Assembly: GCF_014203025.1 (NCBI RefSeq)
Contig: NZ_JACHID010000009.1
Location: 60,810 to 124,809 of the forward strand
Length of the DNA: 64,000 nucleotides
Source of the DNA: Desulfurispira natronophila
Lineage (GTDB): Bacteria > Chrysiogenota > Chrysiogenetes > Chrysiogenales > Chrysiogenaceae
Reading direction: 5' to 3'
Shown here: positions 20,901 through 31,235 of the stretch, one piece after another
Layout: the number at the start of each line of letters is the position of its first letter
How positions within the stretch are numbered: position 1 is the first letter of the stretch
The notes under the pieces: generated by a model
Databases searched by the model: none
What the model was told of the DNA's origin: nothing
The model's input: only the letters and a program-made list of their open reading frames with translations
Position numbers and translations under genes: made by a program

Positions 20901-21961
20901 AGAATGGGGATTTCACGAATACCTTTTTGAAGCAGCAGATCCAAAATATCATCGGTAAGTGGCTGATTGATGCTTGCTATGATATCGCCGCTCTCTGGAT
21001 CAAATATATCCTCACCCAAAAACGAGGTGTCTCGGGTAACTTCCGAGCGATCCATTACTACAGACTGCACACCTGCCTTGGTCAGTTTACGTATATTGCC
21101 ACGGGAAATTTTATGACCAGCCCGTACAAGTACCTCACCGCTCTGCGGGTCTACAATATCGTTCATCAGCTTCTGATTATACAGATTAGCAAGCTCAGTC
21201 TGCTTCTCAAAGCTGCCGTCGTCAAGGACGCGAACAGTCTCCCTTTCGTAAAAATGCTCCAATATGTCGCGCTCGGTAAATCCAAGCGCTTTCAGAACGA
21301 CCGTCGCGGGAAATTTGCGCTTTTTGTCTATGCGAACGTAGAGAATATCTTTGGCGTCGAACTCAAAATCAATCCAGGAGCCACGATAGGGTATAATTCG
21401 CGATGAAAAAAGCACCTTGGCGTTGGCGCCGCCCTTGCCTCCGTCATCCTCGAAAAAAACACCAGGAGAGCGGTGCAACTGGCTGACAATAACCCGCTCA
21501 ATGCCGTTGAGCAAAAAAGTCCCCTTATCGGTCATCAGGGGCAATTCCCCCAGATAAACTTCCTGCTCCTTGACATCCTTGACTGGTCGCTCACCGCCAG
21601 CAGGGGTCTCTACATCACGCTCAAAAAGAACGAGGCGCACCTTAATGCGAACCGGGGCCGCATAGGTGGCTCCACGATCCTGGCACTCATTTACGGTGTA
21701 TTTAGGCTCACCCAGTGTGTAGCTAATGTACTCGAGCTGGGCGGTTTCATTATAGTCCTGAATAGGAAAAACGCTGCGAAAAACTGCCTCCAGGCCGTGC
21801 TCGTCCCGGTCTGCGGGGGCAGTATCTATTTGCAGGAATTTGGCGTAGGACTCTTTTTGTATTGCGTTGAGATCAGGTATTTCCAGTATCTGCGGAATAC
21901 GGGAAAAGCTGTGCCGTTTTCGAAAGGTCACTTTGCGATTTTGCTTTTGAGCAAACGCCAT
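17930..21961 (-). CDS. rpoB: RNA polymerase beta subunit
   Basis: 1343 residues, the usual length for a proteobacterial-type beta. Present in order: the lobe sequences, the rifampicin region [31 protein letters not shown], the TPEGPNIG motif, and the C-terminal [24 protein letters not shown]. The rifampicin-pocket residues look wild type (Q, D, H, R and S at the usual places). GGGAG precedes the ATG. It sits between rplL and rpoC; a hairpin at 22107-22142 separates it from rplL and could attenuate. Confidence 0.97.
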   Translation of the reverse strand: MAFAQKQNRKVTFRKRHSFSRIPQILEIPDLNAIQKESYAKFLQIDTAPADRDEHGLEAVFRSVFPIQDYNETAQLEYISYTLGEPKYTVNECQDRGATYAAPVRIKVRLVLFERDVETPAGGERPVKDVKEQEVYLGELPLMTDKGTFLLNGIERVIVSQLHRSPGVFFEDDGGKGGANAKVLFSSRIIPYRGSWIDFEFDAKDILYVRIDKKRKFPATVVLKALGFTERDILEHFYERETVRVLDDGSFEKQTELANLYNQKLMNDIVDPQSGEVLVRAGHKISRGNIRKLTKAGVQSVVMDRSEVTRDTSFLGEDIFDPESGDIIASINQPLTDDILDLLLQKGIREIPILFIDNIKSDSSVRDTLALDHKVTSAEEALIEIFRKMRPGEPPTVEAATQLFDNLFFVAKRYDLSKVGRLKINRRLGLDIPMDVTTLTAEDILHVVKTLSDIKNGKGSVDDIDHLSNRRIRSVGELLENQFRIGLVRMERTVKERMSIQDLSELSPQELLNSKPIVASIKEFFGSSQLSQFMDQTNPLAEITHKRRLSALGPGGLTRERAGFEVRDVHPTHYGRICPIETPEGPNIGLITSLATHGRINEYGFIETPYRKVQNGKVSKKIDYLSAIDEYGQVIAQANAPLKKDGTFVNELVSAREEGEFIMTDANNITYMDVAPVQMVSVAAGLIPFLENDDANRALMGSNMQRQAVPLLQTSAPIVGTGMERRVAVDSGAAIAATRSGTVVSVEADKIIIHVNEDEIQPGEGRVDIYGLIKYRRSNQNTCINQTPIVQPGETIKAGDVIADGPGTESGELALGKNVTVAFMPWMGYNFEDSILISEKVVMDDVYTSIHIEEFDVEARDTKLGPEDITRDIPNVGEDALKDIDDSGIIRIGAEVKAGDIMVGKVTPKGETQPTPEEKLLRAIFGEKAGEFRDASLTVPPGIEGTIVDVKVFTRRGTEKDDRIRDIEEEELKKLDVDYQDECTLIRKERLSKIRRLLVGATLEDDLVVRGKMLGKEGDEITSEMVDRLTLNELLEVPVVDSDSFIRKAESVREITEEQLEKAHEQYTERKSRVNMGDDLPPGVFKMVKVYVAVKRKLKVGDKMAGRHGNKGVISRILPQEDLPYLPDGTPVDIVLNPLGVPSRMNVGQVLETHLGWAAKALGMHVATNVFDGANEHDIKELLRKAYDDDSGQTMLYDGRTGERFDQPITVGVIYMLKLHHLIDTKIHARSTGPYSLVTQQPLGGKAQFGGQRFGEMEVWALEAYGASHCLQELLTVKSDDVNGRTKMYEAVVKGENTLTPGLPESFNVLIKELQSLCLDVELISTEEEAALPEPTETPVDPE

Positions 21962-22106
21962 GCTAACTCCCTAGCTTACAGTATGAGGTTCATATGGAGG
22001 AAACCAGACAGTTGTGTCAGATTTCCCGCAGACTATCTGCTGAGCGCTGTACGCTCACATTCGGCACCTCCAAAACAGGAGGCTTTTTGCCAGAGAAACA
22101 CAAACA

Positions 22107-22142
22107 GGCACAGAGGGAGTGATTTTTTCACGCCCCTGTGCC
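22107..22142 (-). other. Hairpin in the rplL-rpoB gap, possible attenuator or RNase III site
   Basis: GGCACAG pairs with CTGTGCC at the base, with an imperfect extension toward a GTGA/TCAC top. It begins 32 bases past the rplL stop. Escherichia coli also has an attenuator and processing site at this place; function here is inferred from position. Confidence 0.45.
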
Positions 22143-22173
22143 GGATTGTCAACTTAGCCGGAAAGTTTCAGGA

Positions 22174-22548
22174 TTATTTCAACTCTACCTTGGCTCCAGC
22201 TTCTTCGAGTTTAGTTTTAAACTCTTCGGCTTGCTCTTTGCTCACACCTTCTTTGACAGCTTTGGGAGCTCCCTCAACCATCTCTTTGGCTTCTTTGAGA
22301 CCCAAGCCGGTAATTTCGCGAACAGCCTTGATCACGTTAATCTTTTTGTCGCCAATATCAGCCAGAACTACGTCAAACTCAGTTTGCTCCTCAGCAGGAG
22401 CTGCATCTGCACCACCAGCAGCGGCAACAGCGACGGGAGCTGCAGCTGATACACCAAACTTGTCTTCCAGTTCTTTCACCAACTCAGCAAGCTCGATCAC
22501 GCTCATGTTCTCAAGGTAAGAAATGAAGTCTTCTTTAGAAATAGCCAT
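22174..22548 (-). CDS. rplL: 50S ribosomal protein L7/L12
   Basis: 124 residues with the L7/L12 plan: an N-terminal dimerisation helix ([15 protein letters not shown]), an Ala/Pro/Gly hinge ([20 protein letters not shown]) and the globular C-terminal domain ([34 protein letters not shown]). Forms the stalk dimers that recruit GTPase factors on the ribosome. AGGATATTTTA lies before the ATG. It is downstream of rplJ across a 170-base gap that carries a 55-base hairpin element. Confidence 0.97.
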   Translation of the reverse strand: MAISKEDFISYLENMSVIELAELVKELEDKFGVSAAAPVAVAAAGGADAAPAEEQTEFDVVLADIGDKKINVIKAVREITGLGLKEAKEMVEGAPKAVKEGVSKEQAEEFKTKLEEAGAKVELK

Positions 22549-22607
22549 TAAAATATCCTCCAGATTATATCAGGTTACACTATATCCGCCGCCGTTAGCG
22601 TACGGTG

Positions 22608-22662
22608 AACAGGCTGCCGAAAAGTACCCAGAAAGTAACTGAGCACTTTCCGGCAGCCTGTT
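22608..22662. repeat. Inverted-repeat element in the rplJ-rplL gap
   Basis: An 18-bp stem with one mismatch (22608-22625 with 22645-22662), outer sequence AACAGGCTGCCG. The two ends, read inward, share the core CAGGCTGC-GAAA-CTCA with the ends of the element at 4226-4349. It is not followed by T residues, so it is not a standard terminator; transcripts crossing it would fold into a long hairpin between rplJ and rplL. Confidence 0.6.
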
Positions 22663-22718
22663 GACAATTGCCAACACACTCTCGCTGAATCCAGACAGAG
22701 ACAGCAACAGCATCACGC

Positions 22719-23243
22719 CTAAGCGCTTTTCTGGTCCTTGATGCCATTGAGCAAGTAGAGGAACTTGCGTGGAACACCACCCAAAACACCAACGAAATTG
22801 GTAATGGGAGCATTGAGAGAGCCGAGCAGTTTGGCGATGAGAACTTCCCGCGGGGGCAGTTCGCTGATAGCTATAACATCATCGCGACTAATTACTTTGC
22901 CTTCGTAGACACCGCACTTTACCGTGATGGCATCTTTATGATCCTTGGCAAACGTAGCCACACATTTAGCAGCAGCACCAAAGTCGCTACCTGTGTACAC
23001 CACACCAGTAGTGCCATGCAGATGTTCATCAAGGCCCTCTACATCAGCAAATGCTCGTCGAATCATGGTATTCTTGACAACCTTGTACTGGGCACCCATT
23101 TGACGCAATTCATTGCGAAACTTGTTAACGGCACTTACCGTCAAGCCAGAATAGTTACACAGGATAACCCCCGCGCTTCCCTCTGACATGCTGATAACTT
23201 CATCAACAACTTGCTGTTTCTTTTTCAGGGTTGCTTCTTTCAA
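22719..23243 (-). CDS. rplJ: 50S ribosomal protein L10
   Basis: 174 residues. Typical L10 features: KKKQQVVDEVISMSEGSAGVILCNYSGLTV near the start, YKVVKNTMIRRA, and the C-terminal helix that holds L7/L12 dimers. The initiation codon is TTG: the frame is closed two codons upstream and GGAG lies eight bases before it. A weak start suits a gene whose leader carries translational and transcriptional control (23258-23370). Confidence 0.95.
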   Translation of the reverse strand: MKEATLKKKQQVVDEVISMSEGSAGVILCNYSGLTVSAVNKFRNELRQMGAQYKVVKNTMIRRAFADVEGLDEHLHGTTGVVYTGSDFGAAAKCVATFAKDHKDAITVKCGVYEGKVISRDDVIAISELPPREVLIAKLLGSLNAPITNFVGVLGGVPRKFLYLLNGIKDQKSA

Positions 23244-23257
23244 AAGTCACACTCCAT

Positions 23258-23370
23258 AAAAATGCCTCCAATGCATACGCAGTGGAGGCATCAATAGTAA
23301 TATTGACGGCATCTCCCCAGGCGGTGCTTGCACACTCATTAAGCTTTGCACCTGGCTCTACGACATCCTT
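23258..23370 (-). ncRNA. L10 leader with intrinsic terminator before rplJ
   Basis: On the minus strand the leader reads GTAGAG, CCAGGTGC, AAAGCTTAATGAG, then GCACC-G-CCTGG, the conserved L10-binding stem of rplJ mRNA leaders (23317-23356). It is followed by a 9-bp stem ATGCCTCCA/TGGAGGCAT (23262-23291) running directly into TTTTT, an intrinsic terminator just 15 bases before the rplJ start. The arrangement suggests that L10 (with L12) binding to the first stem decides termination or translation of rplJL. Confidence 0.8.
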
Positions 23371-23377
23371 AAATTTT

Positions 23378-24079
23378 TTATTTCGTCTGCAGCAAGGTGT
23401 TTACATCAAGTCGAACACCAGGCCCCATTGTTGTCGAGAGAGTCACTCCTCTCACATAAACCCCCTTGGCTGTTGAGGGCTTTGCCTTTATCAAGGCATC
23501 CATTACAGCTAGCACGTTTTCGCGCAGCTTGTCAACCTCGAATTCTACCTTCCCTACCGGAGCGTGAATAATACCCGATTTATCCGTACGGTACTCAATC
23601 ATGCCGCTTTTTAGATCCTTCACTGCCTTGGCAACATCGAAGGTAACGGTTCCCAGCTTGGGGTTAGGCATGAGACCGCGGGGGCCAAGAACACGACCCA
23701 GCTTACCAACAACGCCCATCATGTCCGGAGTAGCTACAGCTTTATCAAACTCGAGCCACCCACCTGTAATCTTATCCGCCAAATCGTCGGCTCCGGCAAA
23801 ATCAGCGCCGGCATCACGGGCTTCTTTCTCCTTCTCACCTTTTGCGAATACTACGACACGAACATCCTTACCAGTGCCATGGGGCAAGCCCACACTGCCA
23901 CGAACAATCTGATCGGCATGGCGTGGGTTAACACCAAGATTCACCGCTATATCTACGCTCTCAGAAAAACGGGTAAAGCTCAAAGATTTGCAAAGCTCTA
24001 GCGCTTCATTAAGCTCATAGCGCTTTTCCCGATCTACTTTGGTCAGCGTTTCTTTAAATTTTTTTCCCATTTTTGCCAT
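23378..24079 (-). CDS. rplA: 50S ribosomal protein L1
   Basis: 233 residues, standard length. Conserved segments: [22 protein letters not shown], the [19 protein letters not shown] signature (about 123-141) and the C-terminal [20 protein letters not shown]1 binds 23S rRNA at the mobile E-site stalk and often represses its own operon by binding rplK mRNA. Four bases separate it from rplK. It ends just before the L10 leader. Confidence 0.97.
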   Translation of the reverse strand: MAKMGKKFKETLTKVDREKRYELNEALELCKSLSFTRFSESVDIAVNLGVNPRHADQIVRGSVGLPHGTGKDVRVVVFAKGEKEKEARDAGADFAGADDLADKITGGWLEFDKAVATPDMMGVVGKLGRVLGPRGLMPNPKLGTVTFDVAKAVKDLKSGMIEYRTDKSGIIHAPVGKVEFEVDKLRENVLAVMDALIKAKPSTAKGVYVRGVTLSTTMGPGVRLDVNTLLQTK

Positions 24080-24083
24080 GGTT

Positions 24084-24509
24084 TCACTCCACTACTTCCA
24101 GCCCCATGCTGCGGGCAGTACCTTCGATTGTCGCGATAGCTGTCTCAACAGTAACGGCATTCAAGTCGGGCATCTTCAGTTCAGCAATCTCCTGAACCTG
24201 GGCCTTGGTGACCTTGCCTACTTTGTTGCTGTTGGGTTCGCCTGAGCCCTTCTCTACTCCTGCTGCCTTCATTAGCAGCACAGCAGCGGGGGGAGTCTTG
24301 GTGATGAAGGTGAAAGAGCGGTCCTCGTAAACAGTAATGACAACAGGGATGATCATCCCTTTTTGGGTTTCTGTCTTGGAGTTAAACTCCTTACAGAAAG
24401 CCATAATGTTGACACCCTTTTGGCCGAGGGCAGGACCCACAGGAGGTGCCGGATTAGCTCCACCAGCGGGAATCTGCAGTTTAATTTCGCCAATAACTTT
24501 TTTGGCCAT
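24084..24509 (-). CDS. rplK: 50S ribosomal protein L11
   Basis: 141 residues. The N-terminal [32 protein letters not shown] and C-terminal [10 protein letters not shown] are diagnostic. L11 forms the GTPase-associated centre with 23S rRNA and L10 and is needed for RelA activation and release-factor function. It begins 39 bases after nusG and is followed directly by rplA. Confidence 0.97.
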   Translation of the reverse strand: MAKKVIGEIKLQIPAGGANPAPPVGPALGQKGVNIMAFCKEFNSKTETQKGMIIPVVITVYEDRSFTFITKTPPAAVLLMKAAGVEKGSGEPNSNKVGKVTKAQVQEIAELKMPDLNAVTVETAIATIEGTARSMGLEVVE

Positions 24510-24548
24510 TACTTGCCTCCGCGTAGTCCCCTGGGACTACCTCTATGT

Positions 24549-25067
24549 TTAAATTTTTTGGATCTGCGTGTATTCAAATTCTACTGGGGTTTCGCGACCG
24601 AAAATACTGACATTGACCTTGATGCGCTTTCGCTCATGATCTACCGCTGTCACTACACCATTGAAGCCATGAAAGGGTCCCTCCACAACCTCAACTGGAT
24701 CGTCGACACAAAAGTCTACTTTCGGTTCCACCAACTGCTTATCACTTTCGATAAGCTTCTGAACTTCATAGTCTGGTATGGCTACAGGCTTGTTGCCACC
24801 GATGAAGCCCGTTACCTTCGGTATATTCTTGACAATATGCCACGTGGACTTGTCCATCTCCATCTGCAGATAAACATAGCCGGGATAACGTTTACGAGTG
24901 ACAATTTTCTTCTTGCCCCCCTTGTACTCAGCCACATTTTCAGTAGGGATAAGGACCTGGATTATTTTATCCTGCAGCCCAAGACTGGCAATGCGCTCTT
25001 CCAGTGCTTCCTGGACTTTATTTTCATACCCGGAATAGGCGTGGATAACATACCACGAAAGAGCCAT
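24549..25067 (-). CDS. nusG: Transcription elongation/antitermination factor NusG
   Basis: 172 residues: an NGN domain (residues 5-110, WYVIHAYSGYENKVQEAL and KRYPGYVYLQMEMD) that grips the polymerase clamp and a KOW domain (VEVVEGPFHGFNGVVTAVDHERKRIKV) that contacts Rho or S10. Located between secE and rplK as in most bacteria. Confidence 0.97.
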   Translation of the reverse strand: MALSWYVIHAYSGYENKVQEALEERIASLGLQDKIIQVLIPTENVAEYKGGKKKIVTRKRYPGYVYLQMEMDKSTWHIVKNIPKVTGFIGGNKPVAIPDYEVQKLIESDKQLVEPKVDFCVDDPVEVVEGPFHGFNGVVTAVDHERKRIKVNVSIFGRETPVEFEYTQIQKI

Positions 25068-25085
25068 ACTGCTTCCCTTCAGCCT

Positions 25086-25265
25086 TTATCCAACAAGAAA
25101 CGACACGATACGGGAGAAGATAGCGTCCAGGACTCCAAAGTACACCGTCATAAAGGCTACCAATATCAGAACGACCACAGTCATTCCTTTTACTTCATCT
25201 TTTTTGGGCCAGACTACTTTGGCAAACTCTGATTTTACGCTTTTGAGAAACTCAACACTCTTCAT
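25086..25265 (-). CDS. secE: Preprotein translocase subunit SecE
   Basis: 59 residues with one transmembrane segment (VVVLILVAFMTVYFGVLDAIF) after the conserved amphipathic FLKSVKSEFAKVVWPKKDEV. SecE clamps the SecY channel. The frame is open upstream to 25340, but that part overlaps rpmG, so the ATG at 25265 was chosen; it gives the normal single-helix length of non-enteric SecE. Confidence 0.94.
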   Translation of the reverse strand: MKSVEFLKSVKSEFAKVVWPKKDEVKGMTVVVLILVAFMTVYFGVLDAIFSRIVSFLVG

Positions 25266-25303
25266 ATCTGTCCCACTAGCTTTCCCCGGCAACCAGGACC
25301 AGA

Positions 25304-25453
25304 CTACTTGGTCTCCCGGTGCAATGTGTGTTTCCTGCAAAATTTACAATACTTCTTCAGTTCCAGCTTGTCAGTCATAGTGCGCTTGTTCTTGGTGGTG
25401 CTGTAGTTGCGATTCTTGCACACTTCACAGCCCAAGGTAATAATATCTCGCAT
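25304..25453 (-). CDS. rpmG: 50S ribosomal protein L33
   Basis: A 49-residue gene. Translation from ATG at 25453: [20 protein letters not shown], then [19 protein letters not shown] and [10 protein letters not shown], ending at TAG. The two CxxC pairs mark the zinc-binding (C+) form of L33. Position between tuf and secE is the usual one. No tRNA-Trp gene lies between rpmG and secE, unlike many genomes. Confidence 0.95.
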   Translation of the reverse strand: MRDIITLGCEVCKNRNYSTTKNKRTMTDKLELKKYCKFCRKHTLHRETK

Positions 25454-25467
25454 GGTTTGCTTCCTCA

Positions 25468-25511
25468 CAAAAAGAAGGAGTGCGACCTGCTACTGGAGCA
25501 TCGCACCCCTT
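25468..25511 (-). terminator. Terminator after tuf
   Basis: An 11-bp stem with one mismatch (25475-25485 with 25501-25511) followed on the minus strand by CTTTTTGTG. It stands between the tuf stop and rpmG, so read-through or a further promoter must feed the rpmG-rplA genes. Confidence 0.65.
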
Positions 25512-25536
25512 CCCATGTTTATTTTCTCGCAGATGG

Positions 25537-26724
<1,188 letters not shown>

Positions 26725-26805
26725 CTGTGATTCCTCCTAAAATGTTCAATTCAACGTGCACCAAACATTCAATATGTATATCTGATACTGATATTGGCAT
26801 GTGCG

Positions 26806-26882
26806 TGGAGCCCAAGAGCGGATTCGAACCGCCGACCTCGTCCTTACCAAGGACGTACTCTAACCTACTGAGCTACTTGGGC
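26806..26882 (-). tRNA. tRNA-Thr (anticodon GGT)
   Basis: 77-nt cloverleaf on the minus strand: acceptor GCCCAAG pairs with CTTGGGC, discriminator T, encoded CCA; anticodon stem CGTCC/GGACG around loop TTGGTAA (anticodon GGT); T-loop GGTTCGAATCC. It reads threonine ACC/ACU and lies at the head of the tuf operon, a common arrangement. Confidence 0.97.
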
Positions 26883-26901
26883 CCAAAACAAACAGACAAC
26901 A

Positions 26902-26929
26902 TATATACCAAGGAAATTCTCAGTGTCAA
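26902..26929 (-). promoter_or_regulatory. Strong sigma-70 type promoter for tRNA-Thr and tuf
   Basis: On the minus strand TTGACA (26929-26924), 16 bases, TATATA (26907-26902). The start point would fall near 26895, a dozen bases before the tRNA. The consensus -35 box fits a highly expressed translation operon. Confidence 0.75.
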
Positions 26930-27009
26930 ATGTTTTTTGGAAACAGGCACCTAATTTACGGCTAAGGTGGTTGTCTCAACAGTGACAATAATATCTGCAC
27001 ACAAGACAT

Positions 27010-28854
27010 CTACCCCCAGCGAGCCAGCGGCCCATCTGAAGCGAAAAGTCTTTCTGCTGCCGCAGTTACTTCCTGAGTCTCCTCCAATGACGGCGGGTAG
27101 CCGGACTTTGTGCGTGCGTCTATCACCAGTGGACCGGCACACCCCCAGTGCTTGTTGCGGATAAACTCTTTAACTCCGTATATATCAGTAGCAGGATTTG
27201 AGCGAGTAAAGGTCACCCAGAGGAAGTTTTCCTCGGTGCGAGCCACAAACTCACTATCGTCCACCACCACAACCAAAGGAAAAATGCTTTCGAAACTCTG
27301 ACCATCAAGGCAGTGGCACAACGCCTTGATCTCTGGATCGTCGCCCACCTTGTCTCTTTGTGGGCTATAGGCTGGCCCACTGACCACCAGCACACCCGGC
27401 ATTGCCACCGTTGGCCGATGATAGCCCTCCGGCAAATTAAGCTCTGCTGGTATAACACCATCGAGATCCCGACGTTTGGGGCCAGCAGCAGCTATGACTA
27501 CCTTAGAGCCTTGGTTAAGACCGTGCCCGGTATAGTCCAGTGTGTCCACAGTAGTACGAGTCTGGAAGTGCAGATCTCGCTCCCAGCTGACCCGCTCCAG
27601 CATGTGACAGAAGAAATCGCGAATATTATGGGTGTGGAGCTGAGGGCTATCCTGACGGGCGGCAATAAAGAGAAACTTGGCCAGGGAGAGCTGCCCGTGC
27701 CCCAAAATGGCATTGGCCTGGGTGAGAAGCTCTTGGGGCTCGTGCAGCTCTTGGTAGGGGGTATATCGTTCACTGCCAATGGCCAGCAACAGCGGATGTA
27801 CTCCTGCTGCATCCACGGCATGCACCTCACAGATACCCGGCAGCACCTCGGGAATAAGCTCACCGGTGAGCTCATGAATAAAGGTGCCGAAGGAGGTGTC
27901 CTCCTGGGGTGGGCGCCCCACCGTGGTAAAGGGCCAGATAGCGTCTTTGCGACAGTAGACTTCTTGCACATCCAGCACCGGAAAGTCGTGGGTAAGGCTG
28001 TAGTAGCCCAGGTGGTCGCCAAATGGCCCTTCCGGCTTCAGCTTGTCGGCGCTGACGGTTCCCCGCAGCACAAAATCTGCCTGGGCGGGAAAGGGAAGAC
28101 CACCAGCCTGCTGCAACATGGGGATGCGGTGCCCCGCCAGTACGCCGGCAAAGGAGAGCTCAGGCATCCCTTCAGGCAGAGGCATAACGGCAGCCACTGT
28201 CATGGAGGGAGCCCCCCCCACAAAAACGTTCACGTGCAGATCTTTGCCCTGCTCAAGCGCATGGCGCTGATGGACACCGATTCCCCGGTGAATCTGGTAG
28301 TGGAGCCCCGCCTCGCTGGGACCATACTCATTGCCGCTCATCTGCACCCGATACATACCCAGGTTGCTGTGACGATAACCGAGGCGATTCGGATCCTCAG
28401 AGTAGACCTGGGGCAAGGTAATAAAAGCGCCACCATCCTGAGGCCAAGATACCAGCTGAGGAAGGTCGCTCAGCGCGATACTCCGAGCCTTGGCGGGGCC
28501 ACTGGAAACATTGCGTGGCAGAAGGTTCAGGGCAGCACGCGGCAAGCCGCGAGCCTGCCAGGGATGGCGCAGCAGCTCACGAGGATCCCGCTTGGCCTGC
28601 ACCATTTTATCTATCGTAGCCAGCGTGTCACGAAAGAGAAACCGGGTGCGCTCCAGGGTACCAAAAAGGTTCCCCAACAAAGGAAATGGGGTCTCGCGTA
28701 CGTTGGTAAAGAGCAAAGCCGGGCCTCCCGCCGCATACATGCGCCGCTGTACCGCACCCACCTCCATCCGAGAGCTCAGTGGCTCCCGAATTTCCAGCAA
28801 CTTATCATGCCGACGCAAATCGGCGACACACTCCTGCAGGTTGCGATATCCCAT
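27010..28854 (-). CDS. UbiD-family decarboxylase, long form (probable menaquinone pathway)
   Basis: 614 residues, matching the ~600-residue UbiD group of Helicobacter-like and other futalosine-pathway organisms rather than the ~490-residue Escherichia coli UbiD. The prFMN-binding/catalytic region is visible: NEYGPSEAGLHYQIHRGIG, AVMPLPEGMPELSFAGVL, EGPFGDHLGYYS and ENFLWVTFTRSNPATDIYG. The ATG at 28854 follows AGGAG; the longer frame to 28944 overlaps nrdJ. It should decarboxylate an aromatic acid (for example 1,4-dihydroxy-6-naphthoate) using prenylated FMN made by UbiX. It lies 19 bases after nrdJ, so they may share a transcript. Substrate is inferred. Confidence 0.82.
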   Translation of the reverse strand: MGYRNLQECVADLRRHDKLLEIREPLSSRMEVGAVQRRMYAAGGPALLFTNVRETPFPLLGNLFGTLERTRFLFRDTLATIDKMVQAKRDPRELLRHPWQARGLPRAALNLLPRNVSSGPAKARSIALSDLPQLVSWPQDGGAFITLPQVYSEDPNRLGYRHSNLGMYRVQMSGNEYGPSEAGLHYQIHRGIGVHQRHALEQGKDLHVNVFVGGAPSMTVAAVMPLPEGMPELSFAGVLAGHRIPMLQQAGGLPFPAQADFVLRGTVSADKLKPEGPFGDHLGYYSLTHDFPVLDVQEVYCRKDAIWPFTTVGRPPQEDTSFGTFIHELTGELIPEVLPGICEVHAVDAAGVHPLLLAIGSERYTPYQELHEPQELLTQANAILGHGQLSLAKFLFIAARQDSPQLHTHNIRDFFCHMLERVSWERDLHFQTRTTVDTLDYTGHGLNQGSKVVIAAAGPKRRDLDGVIPAELNLPEGYHRPTVAMPGVLVVSGPAYSPQRDKVGDDPEIKALCHCLDGQSFESIFPLVVVVDDSEFVARTEENFLWVTFTRSNPATDIYGVKEFIRNKHWGCAGPLVIDARTKSGYPPSLEETQEVTAAAERLFASDGPLARWG

Positions 28855-28873
28855 CAGCTTCTCCTGTTGTGAT

Positions 28874-31051
28874 TCATGAGCATTTACTGTAGCCGCAACT
28901 GTGGCAGGTCTCACAGCCCTCTTCAAAGGCCAGCATGGAACCACAGTCGGGGCACTTTACGTGAAAACCGTTCTGAGTAGCAGCCATAAATGATTTCAGC
29001 AGTTTCCCTAGCTGGGCAGGCAGATCAAGCATGTGACCGCTGGAGCGATCCAGCTGCTTGATCACCTCCTCCATGGGGATATTGTAGCGCAACGCCAAAG
29101 AGACAAGACGGCATGAGGTGGTCCACATGGTCGATTTGTCCTTAAGGTCGACGCGATTTTCATAAGGAAATTTAACGAAAACCTCCATGGGCTTCTCATT
29201 CTCATCAAAGCAGATAATTATATAGATGTTATTGTGATCCGGATCCTTGAGTCGATAGCGCTTGGCGCTGAGCACATCGGGAAGATCCTGCTTATCAATC
29301 AACCCATCCTGGCTCACCACAGCCTCCTGTCGAGTCTTCTCGGAAGCAGACTTGGTATTAAGCACCTGATGATCCCGGGAACCGTCACGATACACTGTCA
29401 AGCCCTTGCAGCCAAGCTCGTACCCCATCATATAGGCCAGGCGTACATCTTCCTTGGTTGCGGCGTTAGACATGTTAATCGTCTTGCTAATGGAGCTGTC
29501 TACGCCATTGCACTGCAAGTTACCCTGCATCTGTATGTGGTCCCCGTAGGAGATATCCTGGGCTGTACGAAAGACATCCTGCCATACCGCGGGAATCTCA
29601 CTGTGACCTACCACGGTTCCAGTGTCAGCTACCTTGGCCATAAGCTCGCTGGAATAGAAGCCTTCCTCCTTGGCTACCCGCTCAAAATGCTTGTTCACCA
29701 TAAGCAGGCGGTCACCATCCATAACATGCTTCACCATGACAATGGAAAAATAAGGCTCACAGCCACTGGCACAGTCGGCAATCATGGAAACAGTTCCCGT
29801 AGGCTGAATGGAAGTAAGAGCAGCATTGCGCCGAGGGGTATAATCATTGGTCTTGGGGTCGTAAGCCGGAAAGGGCTCCTTGATTCTGGCTAGCTCCTCT
29901 GAAGTTTCCTGGGATACTCGACGGATAAAAGACATGACTTTGCTACTAAGCTCGCGCGCGTTACGGGAGCCGTATGGAATGGCCATCTGAATCAGCATAT
30001 CGTGCAAACCCATGACCCCCAAACCTATCTTGCGGGTTTTCATGGTCATCTCAGCTATTTCGGGAATAGGGAACACATTACAGTCAATGACATTATCGAG
30101 AAAGCGAGTTGCCAAGCGGGTACAGCGGGCCAGGCGGTCGTAATCCACCTCACCACCTTTCACAAACTGTCCCAGGTTTATAGAGCCCAAGTTGCAACTC
30201 TCATAGGGCAACAGCCACTGTTCACCACAAGGGTTGGTAGCCTCAAACTCCCCCAGCTGAGGAGTGGGGTTGGCCCGGTTGGCAGTATCAATAAAGAGCA
30301 CTCCTGGTTCTCCATTGTGCCAGGCCAACTCAACAATTTTGTCGTAAACCTCGCGAGCGTTGAGGCGCTCGACGATCTCGCAGGTCACCGGATCTACCAG
30401 ATCATACTCTGCTTCGTCGTAGAGCGCCTTCATGAAGGCATCGGTAATGGCGACGCTGAAGTTGAAGTTGGTAAAGCGAGTCTGGTCCTCTTTGGCGCAG
30501 ATAAAGTCCATTATATCCGGATGATCCACCCGCAACACCCCCATGTTGGCACCACGGCGCTTGCCACCCTGCTTAATAGTCTCGGTAGCCACATCAAAGA
30601 CAGCAGCAAAGCTCAGGGGGCCACTGGCCACACCCTGAGTGGAGCTGACCGTAGCATTTTTTGGCCGCAGACGAGAGAAAGAGTAGCCAGTGCCCCCTCC
30701 CGTTTTATGCACAAGAGCACCGTTTTTTACGGCGGAGAAGATACCCTCCATGGAGTCTTCCACTGGCAGCACAAAACAAGCCGAAAGCTGGCCGATGCCA
30801 GTGCCTGCATTCATGAGGCAAGGGGAGTTAGGTAAAAAATCCAGCTGATAGATGAGGGAGAAAAAGTGATCTTTCAACTCTTCGTAGTCATCCAGGTCTC
30901 GATCAGGAAGAGCGACAGCATTGGCGACACGACGACAGAGCTTCTCCCAGTTTTCCACCGGCTCACCCTGCTCTCCCTTGAGATAGTACCGTCGCTTTAA
31001 CACCGTCTCTGCGGTTTCCGTTAGTTTCACTGCTTGCGTCTCAACGGTCAT
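28874..31051 (-). CDS. nrdJ: Adenosylcobalamin-dependent ribonucleoside reductase (class II)
   Basis: 725 residues. Class II NrdJ hallmarks: LPNSPCLMNAGT, GGGTGYSFSRLRP, KQGGKRRGANMGVLRVDHPDI, the catalytic NPCGEQ, and SIQPTGTVSMIADCASGCEP. The C-terminus carries a Cys cluster (CPDCGSMLAFEEGCETCHSCGYSKCS) holding the redox-active pair that re-reduces the active site. It makes deoxynucleotides with B12 and needs no oxygen. A possible promoter (31236-31264) gives a ~180-base leader with a perfect hairpin. I looked for a cobalamin riboswitch there and did not find its conserved box. Confidence 0.95.
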   Translation of the reverse strand: MTVETQAVKLTETAETVLKRRYYLKGEQGEPVENWEKLCRRVANAVALPDRDLDDYEELKDHFFSLIYQLDFLPNSPCLMNAGTGIGQLSACFVLPVEDSMEGIFSAVKNGALVHKTGGGTGYSFSRLRPKNATVSSTQGVASGPLSFAAVFDVATETIKQGGKRRGANMGVLRVDHPDIMDFICAKEDQTRFTNFNFSVAITDAFMKALYDEAEYDLVDPVTCEIVERLNAREVYDKIVELAWHNGEPGVLFIDTANRANPTPQLGEFEATNPCGEQWLLPYESCNLGSINLGQFVKGGEVDYDRLARCTRLATRFLDNVIDCNVFPIPEIAEMTMKTRKIGLGVMGLHDMLIQMAIPYGSRNARELSSKVMSFIRRVSQETSEELARIKEPFPAYDPKTNDYTPRRNAALTSIQPTGTVSMIADCASGCEPYFSIVMVKHVMDGDRLLMVNKHFERVAKEEGFYSSELMAKVADTGTVVGHSEIPAVWQDVFRTAQDISYGDHIQMQGNLQCNGVDSSISKTINMSNAATKEDVRLAYMMGYELGCKGLTVYRDGSRDHQVLNTKSASEKTRQEAVVSQDGLIDKQDLPDVLSAKRYRLKDPDHNNIYIIICFDENEKPMEVFVKFPYENRVDLKDKSTMWTTSCRLVSLALRYNIPMEEVIKQLDRSSGHMLDLPAQLGKLLKSFMAATQNGFHVKCPDCGSMLAFEEGCETCHSCGYSKCS

Positions 31052-31177
31052 GCCGCTCTCCTCCTTATTTCTTATAAATTTAATGGTAGTTCCTGCTATC
31101 GAGCCGCATGACTACCTGTTTCATAATTAGCCCCAACACAATATGTCCACTGCCAGACAGCTCCATCACTGGCAAGA

Positions 31178-31212
31178 AAGGGGCAAGTCAACATTCCTGT
31201 GACTTGCCCCTT
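31178..31212 (-). other. Perfect hairpin in the nrdJ leader
   Basis: 13-bp stem AAGGGGCAAGTCA/TGACTTGCCCCTT with 9-base loop. On the minus strand the next bases are CTTTCTTGCC. It may terminate the upstream transcript, or act as an attenuator or stabiliser in the nrdJ leader. Confidence 0.6.
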
Positions 31213-31235
31213 GCAACTCCATCTGCAGGAAGGAA

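Noticed and set aside
25266..25303. tRNA-Trp between rpmG and secE
   Set aside because: Many genomes have one here, but the 38 bases between the two genes are too short and no CCA anticodon arm is visible.
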